Source: JBOHWJ01 sp050736615 (GTDB taxonomy: Bacteria > Desulfobacterota > Binatia > Binatales > Binataceae). From it: 27,446 nt of DNA. Of this stretch, positions 7,340 to 15,611 are shown one piece after another. The position numbers and the translations under genes are program-made. Position 1 is the first letter of the stretch. The number at the start of each line of letters is the position of its first letter. The notes under the pieces were generated by a model. It was not told where the DNA came from and did not search any database. It saw nothing but the letters and a program-made list of their open reading frames with translations. The stretch spans positions 1 through 27,446 of the forward strand of contig JBOHWL010000103.1 in assembly GCA_050736615.1 (NCBI GenBank), written 5' to 3'.

Positions 7340-8539
7340 TCAGCCTGACGCCGACAGCATCGCGGCGAGACACTTGCGCGAATCAAAATAGGTTTCGGCA
7401 AGTTCGCGCGCGGCGCGCTGATGAGCGGTGTAGTCCGCGTCAATCGCTGCGACGCCGGCGGTCGCCTCTTCGAGATTGTTAAAGCTTAGAATCCCGCGAC
7501 CAACCGGCAAGCGCTGACTGAAACCGGTTTCCTCCGCCAGCACCGGACGTCCGCTGGCCAGATAGCCGACGCTGCGATCACTGAACCATCCGGTATGCAG
7601 TTCGCGGAAGACCGGCTTCGGACACAGAATTTCGGCACGCGATCTGATAATAAAGCGGCGGTAATCCTCGGGCGTAGCCGCGACTTCATGCGGCTCGCTG
7701 AGGTCCCATCCATGGCTGGTTAACATGGCGCGGTCGCCGGCCACGTCGTTAGGGCCGACATTCGCGGCCAATTCAAACGGTCGCATACTGAGCCGCGGAA
7801 GGCGCACGTAATTCAAATACGCCGTCCGCTTAGACGCGCTCAGCGTCCGCCCGCGGTACGGCAGTTCCTCCCATGTCCATTGCGTAACCGACGTGAAGGG
7901 CGCGCGCACGCCGGGGTCGGGCGTCATTGGCCATGCGGGCAAATAGACGAACGGATTGAAGGCGCTCCATTTCAAACCAAGCGTCGGTATGTCGCAGTCC
8001 TCTTGATGCACGTTTGCGCCGACGGTCAAAAACGCCTGATGGCTGTGAATGCCCAGGTCCTCGTGCAAGCCGCACAGCTGCAGATGGCCAGGATCAACGT
8101 CAATCAGCACCCGGCGCCGAAAGGCGGACAGCAGCGGTTCGCGCAAAGCGCAGCAGAAATTCCATAGCAGGTCCGCCGCGCGAATCGACTCGCGCAGCGT
8201 GCCGATACTCATGCCGTAAGCCTCGCCATGTTCGAGCGATTGCGGCGCGGCGGGGTCGAATACGAGCAAAGCGCAATCACGTTCGAAGCCGTATTGCGCC
8301 ACACGTGCGAAGAATCCGCGGATCCGCGCCTGATCCAGGGACGTGTCGCCCGAGGCTGGCATCAATTCGAACCAAAACACACGATGACCCAACGCGCGCA
8401 GCCCTAACGGGTACTGCAGAAACCAACTCCAATGGCCGCCGCCCGGCGGATACTTCGCCAGCGAGCCGTCTGCCAGAGCAATCAACATCAGGCCATTTTG
8501 CTCGACGCCGTATGCCAGCGAAAGCGTATTTAATGCCAC
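7340..8539 (-). CDS. Glycosyltransferase-like (GT-B fold) protein
   Basis: A 399-residue protein without signal peptide. The C-terminal half looks like a group-1/GT-B sugar-nucleotide site: PKPVFRELHTGWFSDRSVGYLASGRPVLAEETGF is followed by a GRGILSF.NLEEA segment and a helical tail (AARELAETYFDS), as in many glycosyltransferases. The N-terminal half, with GGGHWSWFLQYPLGLRALGHRVFWFE, fits the first Rossmann domain. The start is GTG 8539 with AAAGG just upstream; an internal ATG at 8488 is an alternative. It is divergent from the mla operon and has no polysaccharide-gene neighbours. Donor and acceptor are unknown. Family-level confidence is moderate to good. Confidence 0.7.
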   Translation of the reverse strand: MALNTLSLAYGVEQNGLMLIALADGSLAKYPPGGGHWSWFLQYPLGLRALGHRVFWFELMPASGDTSLDQARIRGFFARVAQYGFERDCALLVFDPAAPQSLEHGEAYGMSIGTLRESIRAADLLWNFCCALREPLLSAFRRRVLIDVDPGHLQLCGLHEDLGIHSHQAFLTVGANVHQEDCDIPTLGLKWSAFNPFVYLPAWPMTPDPGVRAPFTSVTQWTWEELPYRGRTLSASKRTAYLNYVRLPRLSMRPFELAANVGPNDVAGDRAMLTSHGWDLSEPHEVAATPEDYRRFIIRSRAEILCPKPVFRELHTGWFSDRSVGYLASGRPVLAEETGFSQRLPVGRGILSFNNLEEATAGVAAIDADYTAHQRAARELAETYFDSRKCLAAMLSASG

Positions 8540-8624
8540 TGACCTTTCGCGGCACTATGGCCGGGGCGATTTCTCAAACGGAGCTTTCCACGGCGCGGTT
8601 TATGTTACACTTTGCCGCTGAGCT

Positions 8625-9776
8625 GTGAGTCGTTTGTGGATGACTAGCCAAGAGCAGAGCCACGAGGAATTCTCGTTTGATCGTGGCGGCGACTCCAGCT
8701 TGACCATCAGGCTGCGCGGAAGCTGGCGGCTCGCTGACGGCCTGCCCTCAACCGCCGGCGTCCGGCACGAGCTTGAAAGCGGGGTGCGGCGCGTCGGTTT
8801 CGACACCACCGCCCTGAACCAATGGGATAGCAGCATTCTCGCGTTCATCACGCGGGTTGCCGATACCTGCCGCGAGCAGCGAATCGCGCTTGATCTGGCC
8901 GGACTGCCGCCGGGTTTGCGGCGGCTGGTCGAACTTGCCGAATCGGTTCCCGAACAAAAGCGCAATCACCAGGCCGCAAGCGCGACTTTGCTGGCGCGCC
9001 TCGGCGGCGCCGGCCTCGACTATGGCCGTGCGACGGGCGAAGTCTTCGAATTCATTGGCGAGATTGCGTTCGCCCTCGGCCGCCTGCTTACCGGACGAGC
9101 ACGGTATCGCAAGAGCGACTTCCTCGTGGTGATTCAGGAAACTGGCGCCGGCGCGCTTGGAATTGTCGCCCTGATCAGCTACCTGGTCGGAACCATTCTG
9201 GCCTTTATGGGCGCGGTGCAGTTGCAACAGTTTGGCGCCTCCATCTATGTCGCCGACCTGGTTGGAATCGCGATGGCCCGTGAGATGGGCGCGATGATGA
9301 CCGGCATCATCATGGCGGGGCGGACCGGCGCGTCGTTCGCGGCGCAGCTCGGCAGCATGAAGGTGCGTCAGGAGATCGACGCGCTCAACACGATGGGCAT
9401 CTGGCCGCTCGAATTTCTGGTGTTGCCGCGGCTGATCGCGCTGATTCTGATGATGCCGCTGCTGACGCTTTACGCGGACGCGGTTGGCATTTTGGGTGGC
9501 GCCACCGTCGGGGTCGGCATGCTCCATCTGTCTTTCGGCATATACCTGCGCGAGACGATCCGCGCGGTGAGCTTGTCCGCAGTCGTTGGCGGGCTGGTCA
9601 AAAGTTTCGTCTACGGCATTTTAATCGCAATTGCAGGATGCCTGCGCGGCTTCCAATGCGGCAATAGCGCCTCCGCGATCGGCGAGGCGACCACTTCCGC
9701 AGTGGTGACGGGCATTGTGCTAATCGTCGTCGCTTCGGGAATTTTCGCGCTGCTGTTCAATATCCTGGGCCTTTAG
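8625..9776 (+). CDS. mlaE: STAS-MlaE fusion, lipid ABC transporter permease
   Basis: A 383-residue inner-membrane permease of the Mla/MCE lipid-transport system. Residues about 16-112 form a STAS-like domain (RLRGSW.L, FDTTALNQWDSSILAF, GLPPGLRRLVELA), corresponding to MlaB fused in front of the permease. Residues about 140-383 are the MlaE core, with RKSDFLVVIQETG, AREMGAMMTGIIMAGRTGASFAAQLGSM, the EIDAL coupling motif (250-254), and GLVKSFVYG. The start is GTG 8625; ATG 8640 is a possible alternative and neither has a clear ribosome binding site. It is first in a four-gene operon, with the next ATG directly after its TAG. It should move phospholipid together with MlaF and MlaD. Confidence 0.93.
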   Translation: MSRLWMTSQEQSHEEFSFDRGGDSSLTIRLRGSWRLADGLPSTAGVRHELESGVRRVGFDTTALNQWDSSILAFITRVADTCREQRIALDLAGLPPGLRRLVELAESVPEQKRNHQAASATLLARLGGAGLDYGRATGEVFEFIGEIAFALGRLLTGRARYRKSDFLVVIQETGAGALGIVALISYLVGTILAFMGAVQLQQFGASIYVADLVGIAMAREMGAMMTGIIMAGRTGASFAAQLGSMKVRQEIDALNTMGIWPLEFLVLPRLIALILMMPLLTLYADAVGILGGATVGVGMLHLSFGIYLRETIRAVSLSAVVGGLVKSFVYGILIAIAGCLRGFQCGNSASAIGEATTSAVVTGIVLIVVASGIFALLFNILGL

Positions 9777-10610
9777 ATGAAAGCGCAATCCATGCGTGGG
9801 CCAGCGTTGGATCCCGTCAGCCCTCAGCGGGCCGAATCCGCGGAGCAAATCGTCGTGCGCGATCTGACCATGGCGTACGGCGATTTCGTGGTGATGCGCG
9901 ACCTCAATTTCAGCGTGCGCCGCGGGGAGATTTTCATCATTATGGGTGGTAGCGGGTCGGGTAAAAGCACCCTCATGCGCCATCTGGTCGGCCTCAATGA
10001 ACCCGCCAAGGGTGAGGTTTTTTACGATGGCGTTAATTTCACGCGCGCCGATAATGGCGAACGCACTCGGATGCTGCGGCACTTTGGCGTGCTCTATCAG
10101 GCAGGCGCATTATGGAGTTCGATGACGTTGGCGGATAACGTCGGCCTGCCCCTGGCGCAATTCACCCGCCTCTCCGCGTCAGAGATCGAAGAAATCGCCA
10201 CGCTCAAGCTGGCGCTGGTCGGGCTCAAGGGTTTTGAAAGCTATTTTCCCAGCGAGATCAGCGGTGGCATGCAGAAGCGGGCTGGCCTTGCGCGCGCGAT
10301 CGCGCTTGACCCTGAAATCCTGTTCTTTGACGAGCCGTCGGCCGGACTCGACCCGATAAGCTCGCGCCTACTCGACGATCTTATACTCGAATTACGCCAA
10401 AGCCTGGGCGCCACCATCGTGGTCGTCACTCACGAGCTGGCCAGCATCTTCACAATCGGCGACAACAGCATCCTGCTCGATGGCGAAAGCCACACGATGA
10501 TCGCGCGCGGAAATCCCAAAGAACTGGTGCATTCGCCCGATCCGCGCGTGCGGCGCTTTCTCAGCCGGGGCGAGGTCCGTGCGGACGGCGGCGGAGGTAC
10601 GGATGGGTAA
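9777..10610 (+). CDS. mlaF: MlaF-type lipid transport ATPase
   Basis: A 277-residue ABC ATPase energising the MlaE permease. Walker A is GGSGSGKST (57-65), the signature SGGMQKR (162-168) is the Mla-type variant, Walker B is ILFFDE (181-186), and the switch is H219 (VTHE). LYQAGALWSSMTLADNVGLPL is characteristic of MCE-associated ATPases. About 24 polar residues precede the domain. The ATG follows the MlaE stop codon with no gap, and the 3' end overlaps mlaD by 8 nt, which indicates translational coupling. Confidence 0.95.
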   Translation: MKAQSMRGPALDPVSPQRAESAEQIVVRDLTMAYGDFVVMRDLNFSVRRGEIFIIMGGSGSGKSTLMRHLVGLNEPAKGEVFYDGVNFTRADNGERTRMLRHFGVLYQAGALWSSMTLADNVGLPLAQFTRLSASEIEEIATLKLALVGLKGFESYFPSEISGGMQKRAGLARAIALDPEILFFDEPSAGLDPISSRLLDDLILELRQSLGATIVVVTHELASIFTIGDNSILLDGESHTMIARGNPKELVHSPDPRVRRFLSRGEVRADGGGGTDG

Positions 10611-11586
10611 GCGAGCCAATCCCAAGATTGTGGGCGCCTTCATTCTGGGCGCAATCGGCCTGATTATCGCCGCGATCGTACTGTTCGGTTCGGGCAAATG
10701 GTTCACCGAGAGCCGCAGTTACGTTTTGTTTTTCAGCGGCAACGTCAGCGGATTGCGGGTCGGCGCACCGGTCAAATTCAAAGGCGTTACGGTCGGCTCG
10801 GTGACGAAAATCCTGCTCAGTCTGACGCCGCCCCCGCCCGGTTCCGCCGCGCAAGCGATCGCGCGAATCCGTATTCCCGTTATCATTGAAATCGATCAGC
10901 AGCGGATTATCAGCCATAACGGATACGGCGGCATTATTAACAATCCGAAGATGATGAAAGAGCTTATTCGCGAGGGTTTGCGTGCTCAGCTCAGTATGGA
11001 AAGCATCGTGACCGGCCTGCTCTACGTTGACCTTGATATGCATCCGGGTACGCCCGCCACGCTGATCACGAAGCAGAAAAATCCGAAGCTTTTGGAAATT
11101 CCGACCCTGCCCAACGCGCTCGAACAGGCGCAGACCTTCGGCACTCAGCTCATGACGAAACTCAACAAGCTTGATTTTACGGCGATTATCAATTCGCTCA
11201 CCGAGACCGTTGACACCATCAATAGCCTGGTTAACTCGCCGCAAACCAAGGCGCTGGTGGTTTCGCTCGGTCGCACTTCGGATAATCTCAACGCCACGGC
11301 GGTGAGTTTGCGCGCGGCCTCGGACAACTTGAATAGCCAGATCGGACCGATGGCGGCCAGTCTGCGGCGCACCTCGGATAACGCTTCCGCCACGCTTGCC
11401 CAGGCAGGGCGCACTCTGGCCTCCATTCAAGCCACGCTCGCGCCGGGCTCTCCGCTCGATTACCAGATGGTGCATACCTTGCAGGATGTGTCAGACGCGG
11501 CCCGTTCTATTCGGCAGCTATCCGATCTGCTGCAACGTAATCCCAGCGCGCTGATACGTGGACGATCAGCCGGAAGCGGACAATGA
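10603..11586 (+). CDS. mlaD: MlaD-type MCE-domain lipid-binding protein
   Basis: A 327-residue periplasmic protein anchored by one N-terminal membrane segment (about 8-30). The MCE domain (about 38-145) includes YVLFFSGNVSGLRVGAPVKFKGVTVGSV and GLRAQLSMESIVTGLLYVDLD. The long C-terminal helical region (about 170-315) contains loosely repeated RTSDNLN, AASDNLN and RTSDNAS units, as in long MCE proteins that assemble tubes or needles. I chose ATG 10603 because GGAGG lies just upstream; an in-frame GTG at 10579 is less likely. It overlaps mlaF by 8 nt and its stop overlaps the next ATG. It probably forms a hexameric channel for lipid on top of MlaE. Confidence 0.93.
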   Translation: MGKRANPKIVGAFILGAIGLIIAAIVLFGSGKWFTESRSYVLFFSGNVSGLRVGAPVKFKGVTVGSVTKILLSLTPPPPGSAAQAIARIRIPVIIEIDQQRIISHNGYGGIINNPKMMKELIREGLRAQLSMESIVTGLLYVDLDMHPGTPATLITKQKNPKLLEIPTLPNALEQAQTFGTQLMTKLNKLDFTAIINSLTETVDTINSLVNSPQTKALVVSLGRTSDNLNATAVSLRAASDNLNSQIGPMAASLRRTSDNASATLAQAGRTLASIQATLAPGSPLDYQMVHTLQDVSDAARSIRQLSDLLQRNPSALIRGRSAGSGQ

Positions 11587-12203
11587 CCCGCAAGAGATGG
11601 CTCGCGCTGGCCTTGGTCACCTGCTTGATCGGTTTTAGCGCATGCGGATATATCCTGCAGCCGCGTCCCAATCGTTCGAAATTCTACGTGCTCACTCCCA
11701 TCACGCCGCCGGAGAGCACCGCGCCCATCACGCGTTCAAGGCCATCGATCGTCCTCGGGCTCGGTCCCGTCACGCTGCCGCCCTATCTCGATCGCGAAGA
11801 GATGGTCACGCGTGTGGGGCCGAACCAAATTGATATTTCCAACCAGGATTTCTGGGCCGAGCCGCTAAAAAAGGGCTTCAGCGGCACCCTGGCAGGCGAC
11901 CTTTCCACGCAGTTCCGTGGCGCGCGGATCGTGCGCTTTCCATGGTTCAGCTCGACCAGCATTGATTACAAGATCGCGGTGAACGTGCTGCGCTTCGAGG
12001 GCGAGGCGAACGGCACCGCCTTGTTGATCGCCGACTGGACTATCGAGAACGGCCGTTCCGGACGGATGCTCTATTCAGGCCAATCGAAAATTGCCGAGCC
12101 GATCGGACCACAGCAGAACCAGGCGAGCGCGTTAAGCCGCGCGCTGGGCGCGATGAGCCGGCAGATTGCAAACGCCCTCAATGCCGTGCGCCAGCCCGCT
12201 TGA
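11583..12203 (+). CDS. PqiC-like ABC transport auxiliary lipoprotein
   Basis: A 206-residue predicted outer-membrane lipoprotein. A signal sequence (1-20) ends at FSAC with lipidated C21; Phe at -3 is unusual for a lipobox. The mature part has the PqiC/DUF330-type pattern KFYVLTP (33-39), LGLGPVTLPPYLDREEMVTR (58-77) and a later YKIAVNVLRFEGE. Such lipoproteins partner MCE systems at the outer membrane. The ATGA overlap with mlaD places it firmly in the operon. This makes the system a mix of Mla-like core and Pqi-like outer-membrane component. No MlaA or MlaC homologue is in the window. Confidence 0.88.
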   Translation: MTRKRWLALALVTCLIGFSACGYILQPRPNRSKFYVLTPITPPESTAPITRSRPSIVLGLGPVTLPPYLDREEMVTRVGPNQIDISNQDFWAEPLKKGFSGTLAGDLSTQFRGARIVRFPWFSSTSIDYKIAVNVLRFEGEANGTALLIADWTIENGRSGRMLYSGQSKIAEPIGPQQNQASALSRALGAMSRQIANALNAVRQPA

Positions 12204-12212
12204 GATCAGCAG

Positions 12213-12542
12213 CTAATCCAAATTCTGTTTGGCGACAAAACCGCTCTGTCCCTGCATCGGACCGCTGGTTATTTGAACCATGGCGCCATTGGAGTCGCTC
12301 GAGAGGACTTTGACCGGGGTCTGATTATCGATCTGCTTGGCCGAGAAACTGGCGCCGAGATTACCCATCATCCCTTCCACGCCCCCTTGTTGCTGCAACT
12401 TGGAAAGCTTGAGATAGGTATCTTCGTTCGGATAGAGCGGGATGGATTTGCTATTGCCGGCGGCAACCAGCTTATGACCGCATCCCGCGGCGGCAAGCGC
12501 TATGACCACGGCGACAGCGAACACTCGCAAATTGAATTTCAT
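12213..12542 (-). CDS. Small lipoprotein with SH3-like domain
   Basis: A 109-residue predicted lipoprotein. The signal sequence is MKFNLRVFAVAVVIALAAAG, with a lipobox ending at C21. The C-terminal stretch from DNQTPVKVLSS to GQSGFVAKQNLD resembles a bacterial SH3 fold, common in envelope proteins that bind peptide or glycan. I chose ATG 12542 because GAGGAG precedes it closely; an upstream in-frame start at 12554 would add four residues. It converges on the mla operon with a 9-bp gap, so a link to that operon is possible but not shown. No specific function is recognised. Confidence 0.75.
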   Translation of the reverse strand: MKFNLRVFAVAVVIALAAAGCGHKLVAAGNSKSIPLYPNEDTYLKLSKLQQQGGVEGMMGNLGASFSAKQIDNQTPVKVLSSDSNGAMVQITSGPMQGQSGFVAKQNLD

Positions 12543-12729
12543 GCCGCTCCTCATCTATTGGCGCGCAAATTAACGAAGGTCATCCCATATGCGCGGGTGG
12601 GTGCCACTGTCAATCGCGGGTCCGGTTTGATCCAGGCGTTTCGCAATTCGCATCACTCTTGCAAATTGGGCCCATCTGGGACAAGCCTCTGTCAGGCGAA
12701 CAAAGATTCCATCCAGGGAGAGGAATACT

Positions 12730-13914
12730 ATGAGCGGCTACACCATTATTGATGTCGATACGCACGTTACTGAAACGCCGGATTTGTGGACTAGCCGGGC
12801 GCCCGCCGGGATGCGTGACCGGGTGCCACGCATCGAGACCAGTGACAATGGACGCCTGTCATGGGTTATTGGGGGCAAGTCCATGCTGGCCAATCCAGGC
12901 TTGACCGCCACCGCCGGAGTCGGAAGTTTCAAGAATCCACCCAGAACCTTCGAGCAGATGCACCCGGGCGCATACGATGCCAAGGCGCGTTTGCGCTACA
13001 TGGACCAGATGGGCATCTGGGCAATGGTCATGTATCCCAACGTCGGGGGGTTTGGCGCTCAGCAATTCCTAAAATTAGGCGATCCCGAGCTGATGCTTAC
13101 CTGCGTGCGGATTTACAATGATTGGCAGACCGAGTGGGCGTCGGCCGATGCGCGCCGCTTGCTGCCGATCACCTCGCTACCGTTCTGGGATGTCAAGGCT
13201 GCGGTCGAGGAAGTGCGCCGTTGCGCCGCCATGGGGCATAAGGGCATCTTGTTCACCGGCGAGCCGCAATACTGGGGCCAGCCGCTGTTGGGCGATTCGC
13301 ACTGGAATCCGTTGTGGCAAGCGGCCGTCGAGTTGGATTTGCCCATCAGCTTCCATATCGGCTCGGGCGATATGGAAGAGGGCCTGCTGCACAGCAGGAT
13401 CGCGGCCTACGGCAAGATGGCCGCGTTTGCTGAGTTGGCGGTCGATATCTTTTTGCGCAACGGCGTTCAACTCAATGATCTGCTGATGTCGGGAGTGCTG
13501 GCGCGTTATCCCAAGATTAAGTTCGTCTCAGTCGAGAGCGGCATCGGATGGATTCCGTTCGTGCTCGAGGCGTTGGACTACCAGTTCCGCGGCAATGAGG
13601 TCGCCAAGGAGCATCCGGAATTCGACCTGCTGCCGTCGGAATATTTCACGCGCAACGTCTATGCCTGTTATTGGTTCGAGCAAACCGCACCGCAGCGCCT
13701 GGTCGACAAAATCGGAGAGGACAATATCCTATTTGAAACGGATTTTCCTCATCCGACCTCGCTATACGGCGAGGAGGTGCAAGCCCGAATCAAGGGCGGC
13801 CTCTCCGGCTGTGAAGAATCCGTGCGGCACAAGATTTTGTGGGCGAACGGCCAGAAGCTCTACAAGGTTACACCGCCCACGGCCGCCGACGAGGCCAAAC
13901 GTATCGCGGCGTGA
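12730..13914 (+). CDS. Amidohydrolase-2 family metal-dependent hydrolase/decarboxylase (1)
   Basis: A 394-residue TIM-barrel protein of the amidohydrolase-2 (ACMSD / gamma-resorcylate decarboxylase) family. The metal-site pattern is present: DxH in IDVDTH (D10, H12), H209 in ISFHIGSG, and D338 in FETDFPHP. E269 in VSVESGIGW lies where many relatives have a His. GAGAGG precedes the ATG. The family includes decarboxylases and hydrolases of aromatic or ring-opened acids, which would fit the catabolic setting, but the substrate is unknown. It stands alone, closed by a strong terminator. Two more distant paralogues lie at 15899 and 17331. Confidence 0.88.
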   Translation: MSGYTIIDVDTHVTETPDLWTSRAPAGMRDRVPRIETSDNGRLSWVIGGKSMLANPGLTATAGVGSFKNPPRTFEQMHPGAYDAKARLRYMDQMGIWAMVMYPNVGGFGAQQFLKLGDPELMLTCVRIYNDWQTEWASADARRLLPITSLPFWDVKAAVEEVRRCAAMGHKGILFTGEPQYWGQPLLGDSHWNPLWQAAVELDLPISFHIGSGDMEEGLLHSRIAAYGKMAAFAELAVDIFLRNGVQLNDLLMSGVLARYPKIKFVSVESGIGWIPFVLEALDYQFRGNEVAKEHPEFDLLPSEYFTRNVYACYWFEQTAPQRLVDKIGEDNILFETDFPHPTSLYGEEVQARIKGGLSGCEESVRHKILWANGQKLYKVTPPTAADEAKRIAA

Positions 13915-13965
13915 GTGCTTCGCCGAGTCGGCCGGTATAAGCCCTGACCCGATAGAGCATAATAG

Positions 13966-13999
13966 AAACGGCGCGAGCCCCACCGCCCGCGCCGTTTTT
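13966..13999 (+). terminator. Intrinsic terminator after amidohydrolase 1
   Basis: A perfect 10-bp stem, AAACGGCGCG (13966-13975) with CGCGCCGTTT (13988-13997), encloses a 12-nt loop and ends in TTTTT (13995-13999). It lies 52 bases after the stop codon, as expected for rho-independent termination. Confidence 0.85.
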
Positions 14000-14260
14000 C
14001 AAACTGAAACATTGCAATCGCTCGACTTCCTGAGTTCGCCCAGCTTATTCCACCCTGCCTTCACTGTGACCAATCTGTGCGGTGATAACGATGCTCGTCA
14101 AAATGATTCGCAGCACAAACGCCACAACTCCTACTACTATCGTTCATTTCACCTCCCCCACCGTCAGGTAACATAGCTTTCCCGCTGGTGCTGGCTTAGA
14201 GCAAGCTATTGTCCTCCGGCGCTTACCCGCTTCCGCGTCGATGTGATTGTAAAGCGACCA
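14000..14260. other. Gene-free spacer before higBA
   Basis: No credible gene is seen. An open frame continues upstream of higB to 14209, but the usual HigB N-terminus begins at 14296. A TTGTAA half-site at 14247-14252 matches the arm of the palindrome closer to higB and may be a second antitoxin contact. Confidence 0.4.
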
Positions 14261-14295
14261 TTGACACAGCGTCGCGCCAGTGTTTACATTGTAAC
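14261..14295 (+). promoter_or_regulatory. higBA promoter with overlapping palindrome
   Basis: TTGACA (14261-14266) is a perfect -35 box. TACATT (14285-14290) follows after 18 bases as a plausible -10. It overlaps an 11-bp palindrome, TTACA-T-TGTAA (14284-14294), well placed for an autorepressing antitoxin. The predicted start of transcription is at or just inside the GTG start codon at 14296, and no ribosome binding site precedes that codon, so the transcript may be leaderless. Confidence 0.6.
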
Positions 14296-14571
14296 GTGAT
14301 CCAAAGCTTCCGGCACAAAGGGTTGAAAGAGCTTTTCGAGACCGGAAGCAGCGCTAAGATTCCAGCGGAGCTTAAACAGCGATGTAGCGACCGGCTCGAG
14401 ATACTGGACGCGGTAATAGCCTTGGAAGACCTTAATCTTCCCGGATATCAGCTTCACCCTCTGCATGGGAAGCAGGTACGTTACAGCATTCACGTGAACG
14501 GTCCCTGGACCATGACGTTTGAATGGTCAGCGCCGGATGCGTTGCGAGTGGACTTGGAACAATATCACTAG
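14296..14571 (+). CDS. higB: HigB/RelE-family toxin
   Basis: A 91-residue toxin of the HigB (RelE/ParE superfamily) type; such toxins cleave mRNA on the ribosome. From the GTG at 14296 the protein begins (M/V)IQSFRHKGLKELFETG, the standard start of this family, and continues with LPGYQLHPLHGKQVRYSIHV, NGPWTMTFEW and the C-terminal RVDLEQYH. The open frame extends upstream to 14209, but that part overlaps the promoter and does not look like HigB. The toxin precedes the antitoxin by 9 bp, the usual order for higBA. All expected parts seem present, so it is probably functional. Confidence 0.9.
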   Translation: MIQSFRHKGLKELFETGSSAKIPAELKQRCSDRLEILDAVIALEDLNLPGYQLHPLHGKQVRYSIHVNGPWTMTFEWSAPDALRVDLEQYH

Positions 14572-14580
14572 AGGCACGCC

Positions 14581-14901
14581 ATGACAGAGGAATTTGCTGT
14601 TGATCGCAAGAAGATTACGCGCTCACCGACCCATCCGGGGATTTTGTTCGAGCGCGATATTCTACCGGAGTTGGGACGGCGCACCATCGGCGAGATCGCG
14701 GACCTATTGGGCGTTAGCCGCCAGACTTTACATCGCGTCATGGCTGGCGATTCCTCCATCAGCCCAGATATGGCGGTGCGGCTGGGCAAGTTGTGCGGTA
14801 ATGGGCCGGATTTATGGCTGACCTTGCAAGCGCGCTACGATGGCTGGGAAGCGTCACAGCGGCTCCGGTCTGAAATCGACAAAATTCCGGTGTTGCGTTA
14901 G
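14581..14901 (+). CDS. higA: HigA-family antitoxin (XRE-type HTH)
   Basis: A 106-residue antitoxin and autorepressor. THPGILFERDILPELG (17-32) is the typical HigA entry. The helix-turn-helix spans about residues 35-60 (TIGEIADLLGVSRQTLHRVMAG), followed by SISPDMAVRLGKLCGNGPDLWL. The ATG is preceded by GAGG and lies 9 bp after the toxin stop, so the two are co-transcribed. It should neutralise HigB and bind the palindrome overlapping the promoter. Confidence 0.93.
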   Translation: MTEEFAVDRKKITRSPTHPGILFERDILPELGRRTIGEIADLLGVSRQTLHRVMAGDSSISPDMAVRLGKLCGNGPDLWLTLQARYDGWEASQRLRSEIDKIPVLR

Positions 14902-15534
14902 GCTCACTTTCCCCAAGCTGAGCTTCGCGCCTGGCCGCGAGGAAACCTAAAGTTTCGCTCTAAGTTCTTCGGGATTCACGAACATCGAACGTAGGGCTTC
15001 GGCATGCTGGAGTGGGCGAAAATCGAAACGCGAGTGGGGCGCGAGTATTTGTGATCCGTTTTGTGCGTGCAACCAATGAGCCGCGAAGTCGGAGCGCGAT
15101 TTGGACATCCACCCCCCTTCCGTCCGGGTGCGCAGTCGTCAATCCTGAGCGACGTTCGAGGATTACCCTGCGTCTCAGCATATAGGTTCGCCCTGATCTA
15201 AGTTCGCCCTGCCATCGTGGCTCTACGAGCATCTATGACGATAGTTGTGCCGAAGCGCTATCGCAGCCCTGCGGGCAACGTGCTGGAGTACGAGGAACGA
15301 AGTGGCCGAGTGCCACGCTCGTATCTCGCGGTGTCGAGGTTTCATCGCGGCGATGGGTTTGCCGGCGGCAGAGGCTTCGGGCTAAGAGGGCTGGCACGAT
15401 GATTGTTCGGTGCGCCGCGATACCGTCGAATTTCTGAAAGCTTCAACCCTACAGTGGACCAAGAGGGTAAAAACTTCACGGCTCCGGCGAGATCTCAGGC
15501 TCAAGCCCAAAGGCTCAATAATAATTAAGGACTT
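14902..15534. other. 633-bp region without a credible gene
   Basis: Short open frames here have low-complexity, arginine-rich translations and no family resemblance. Visible structures are a direct repeat of GTTCGCCCTG near 15187 and 15204, and a nested hairpin at 15289-15323: TACGAG (15289-15294) pairs with CTCGTA (15318-15323), and GTGGC (15302-15306) pairs with GCCAC (15312-15316). The region lies between a toxin-antitoxin pair and the 3' end of a tRNA gene, a common site for decayed inserted DNA, but I see no integrase or transposase remnant. Confidence 0.4.
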
Positions 15535-15611
15535 TGGCGCGCCCGATAGGAGTCGAACCTACAACCCTCGGATCCGAAGTCCGATGCTCTGTCCAGTTGA
15601 GCTACGGGCGC
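15535..15611 (-). tRNA. tRNA-Arg (anticodon TCG)
   Basis: The minus strand gives a full cloverleaf. The acceptor stem pairs GCGCCCG with CGGGCGC, the D arm begins TAGCTCAACTGG, the anticodon stem TCGGA/TCCGA holds loop CTTCGGA, the T arm has loop TTCGACT, the discriminator base is G, and the CCA end is encoded (15535-15537). The anticodon TCG reads CGA arginine codons. Confidence 0.95.

Noticed and set aside
8748..9527. 259-residue minus-strand frame inside mlaE
   Set aside because: Histidine- and arginine-rich shadow of the clear STAS-MlaE gene on the other strand.
13948..13955. CCCGATAG matches the 3' part of tRNA-Arg (15542-15549) and could mark an attachment-site repeat for an inserted higBA region
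   Set aside because: Eight bases is too short to exceed chance, and no integrase is present.
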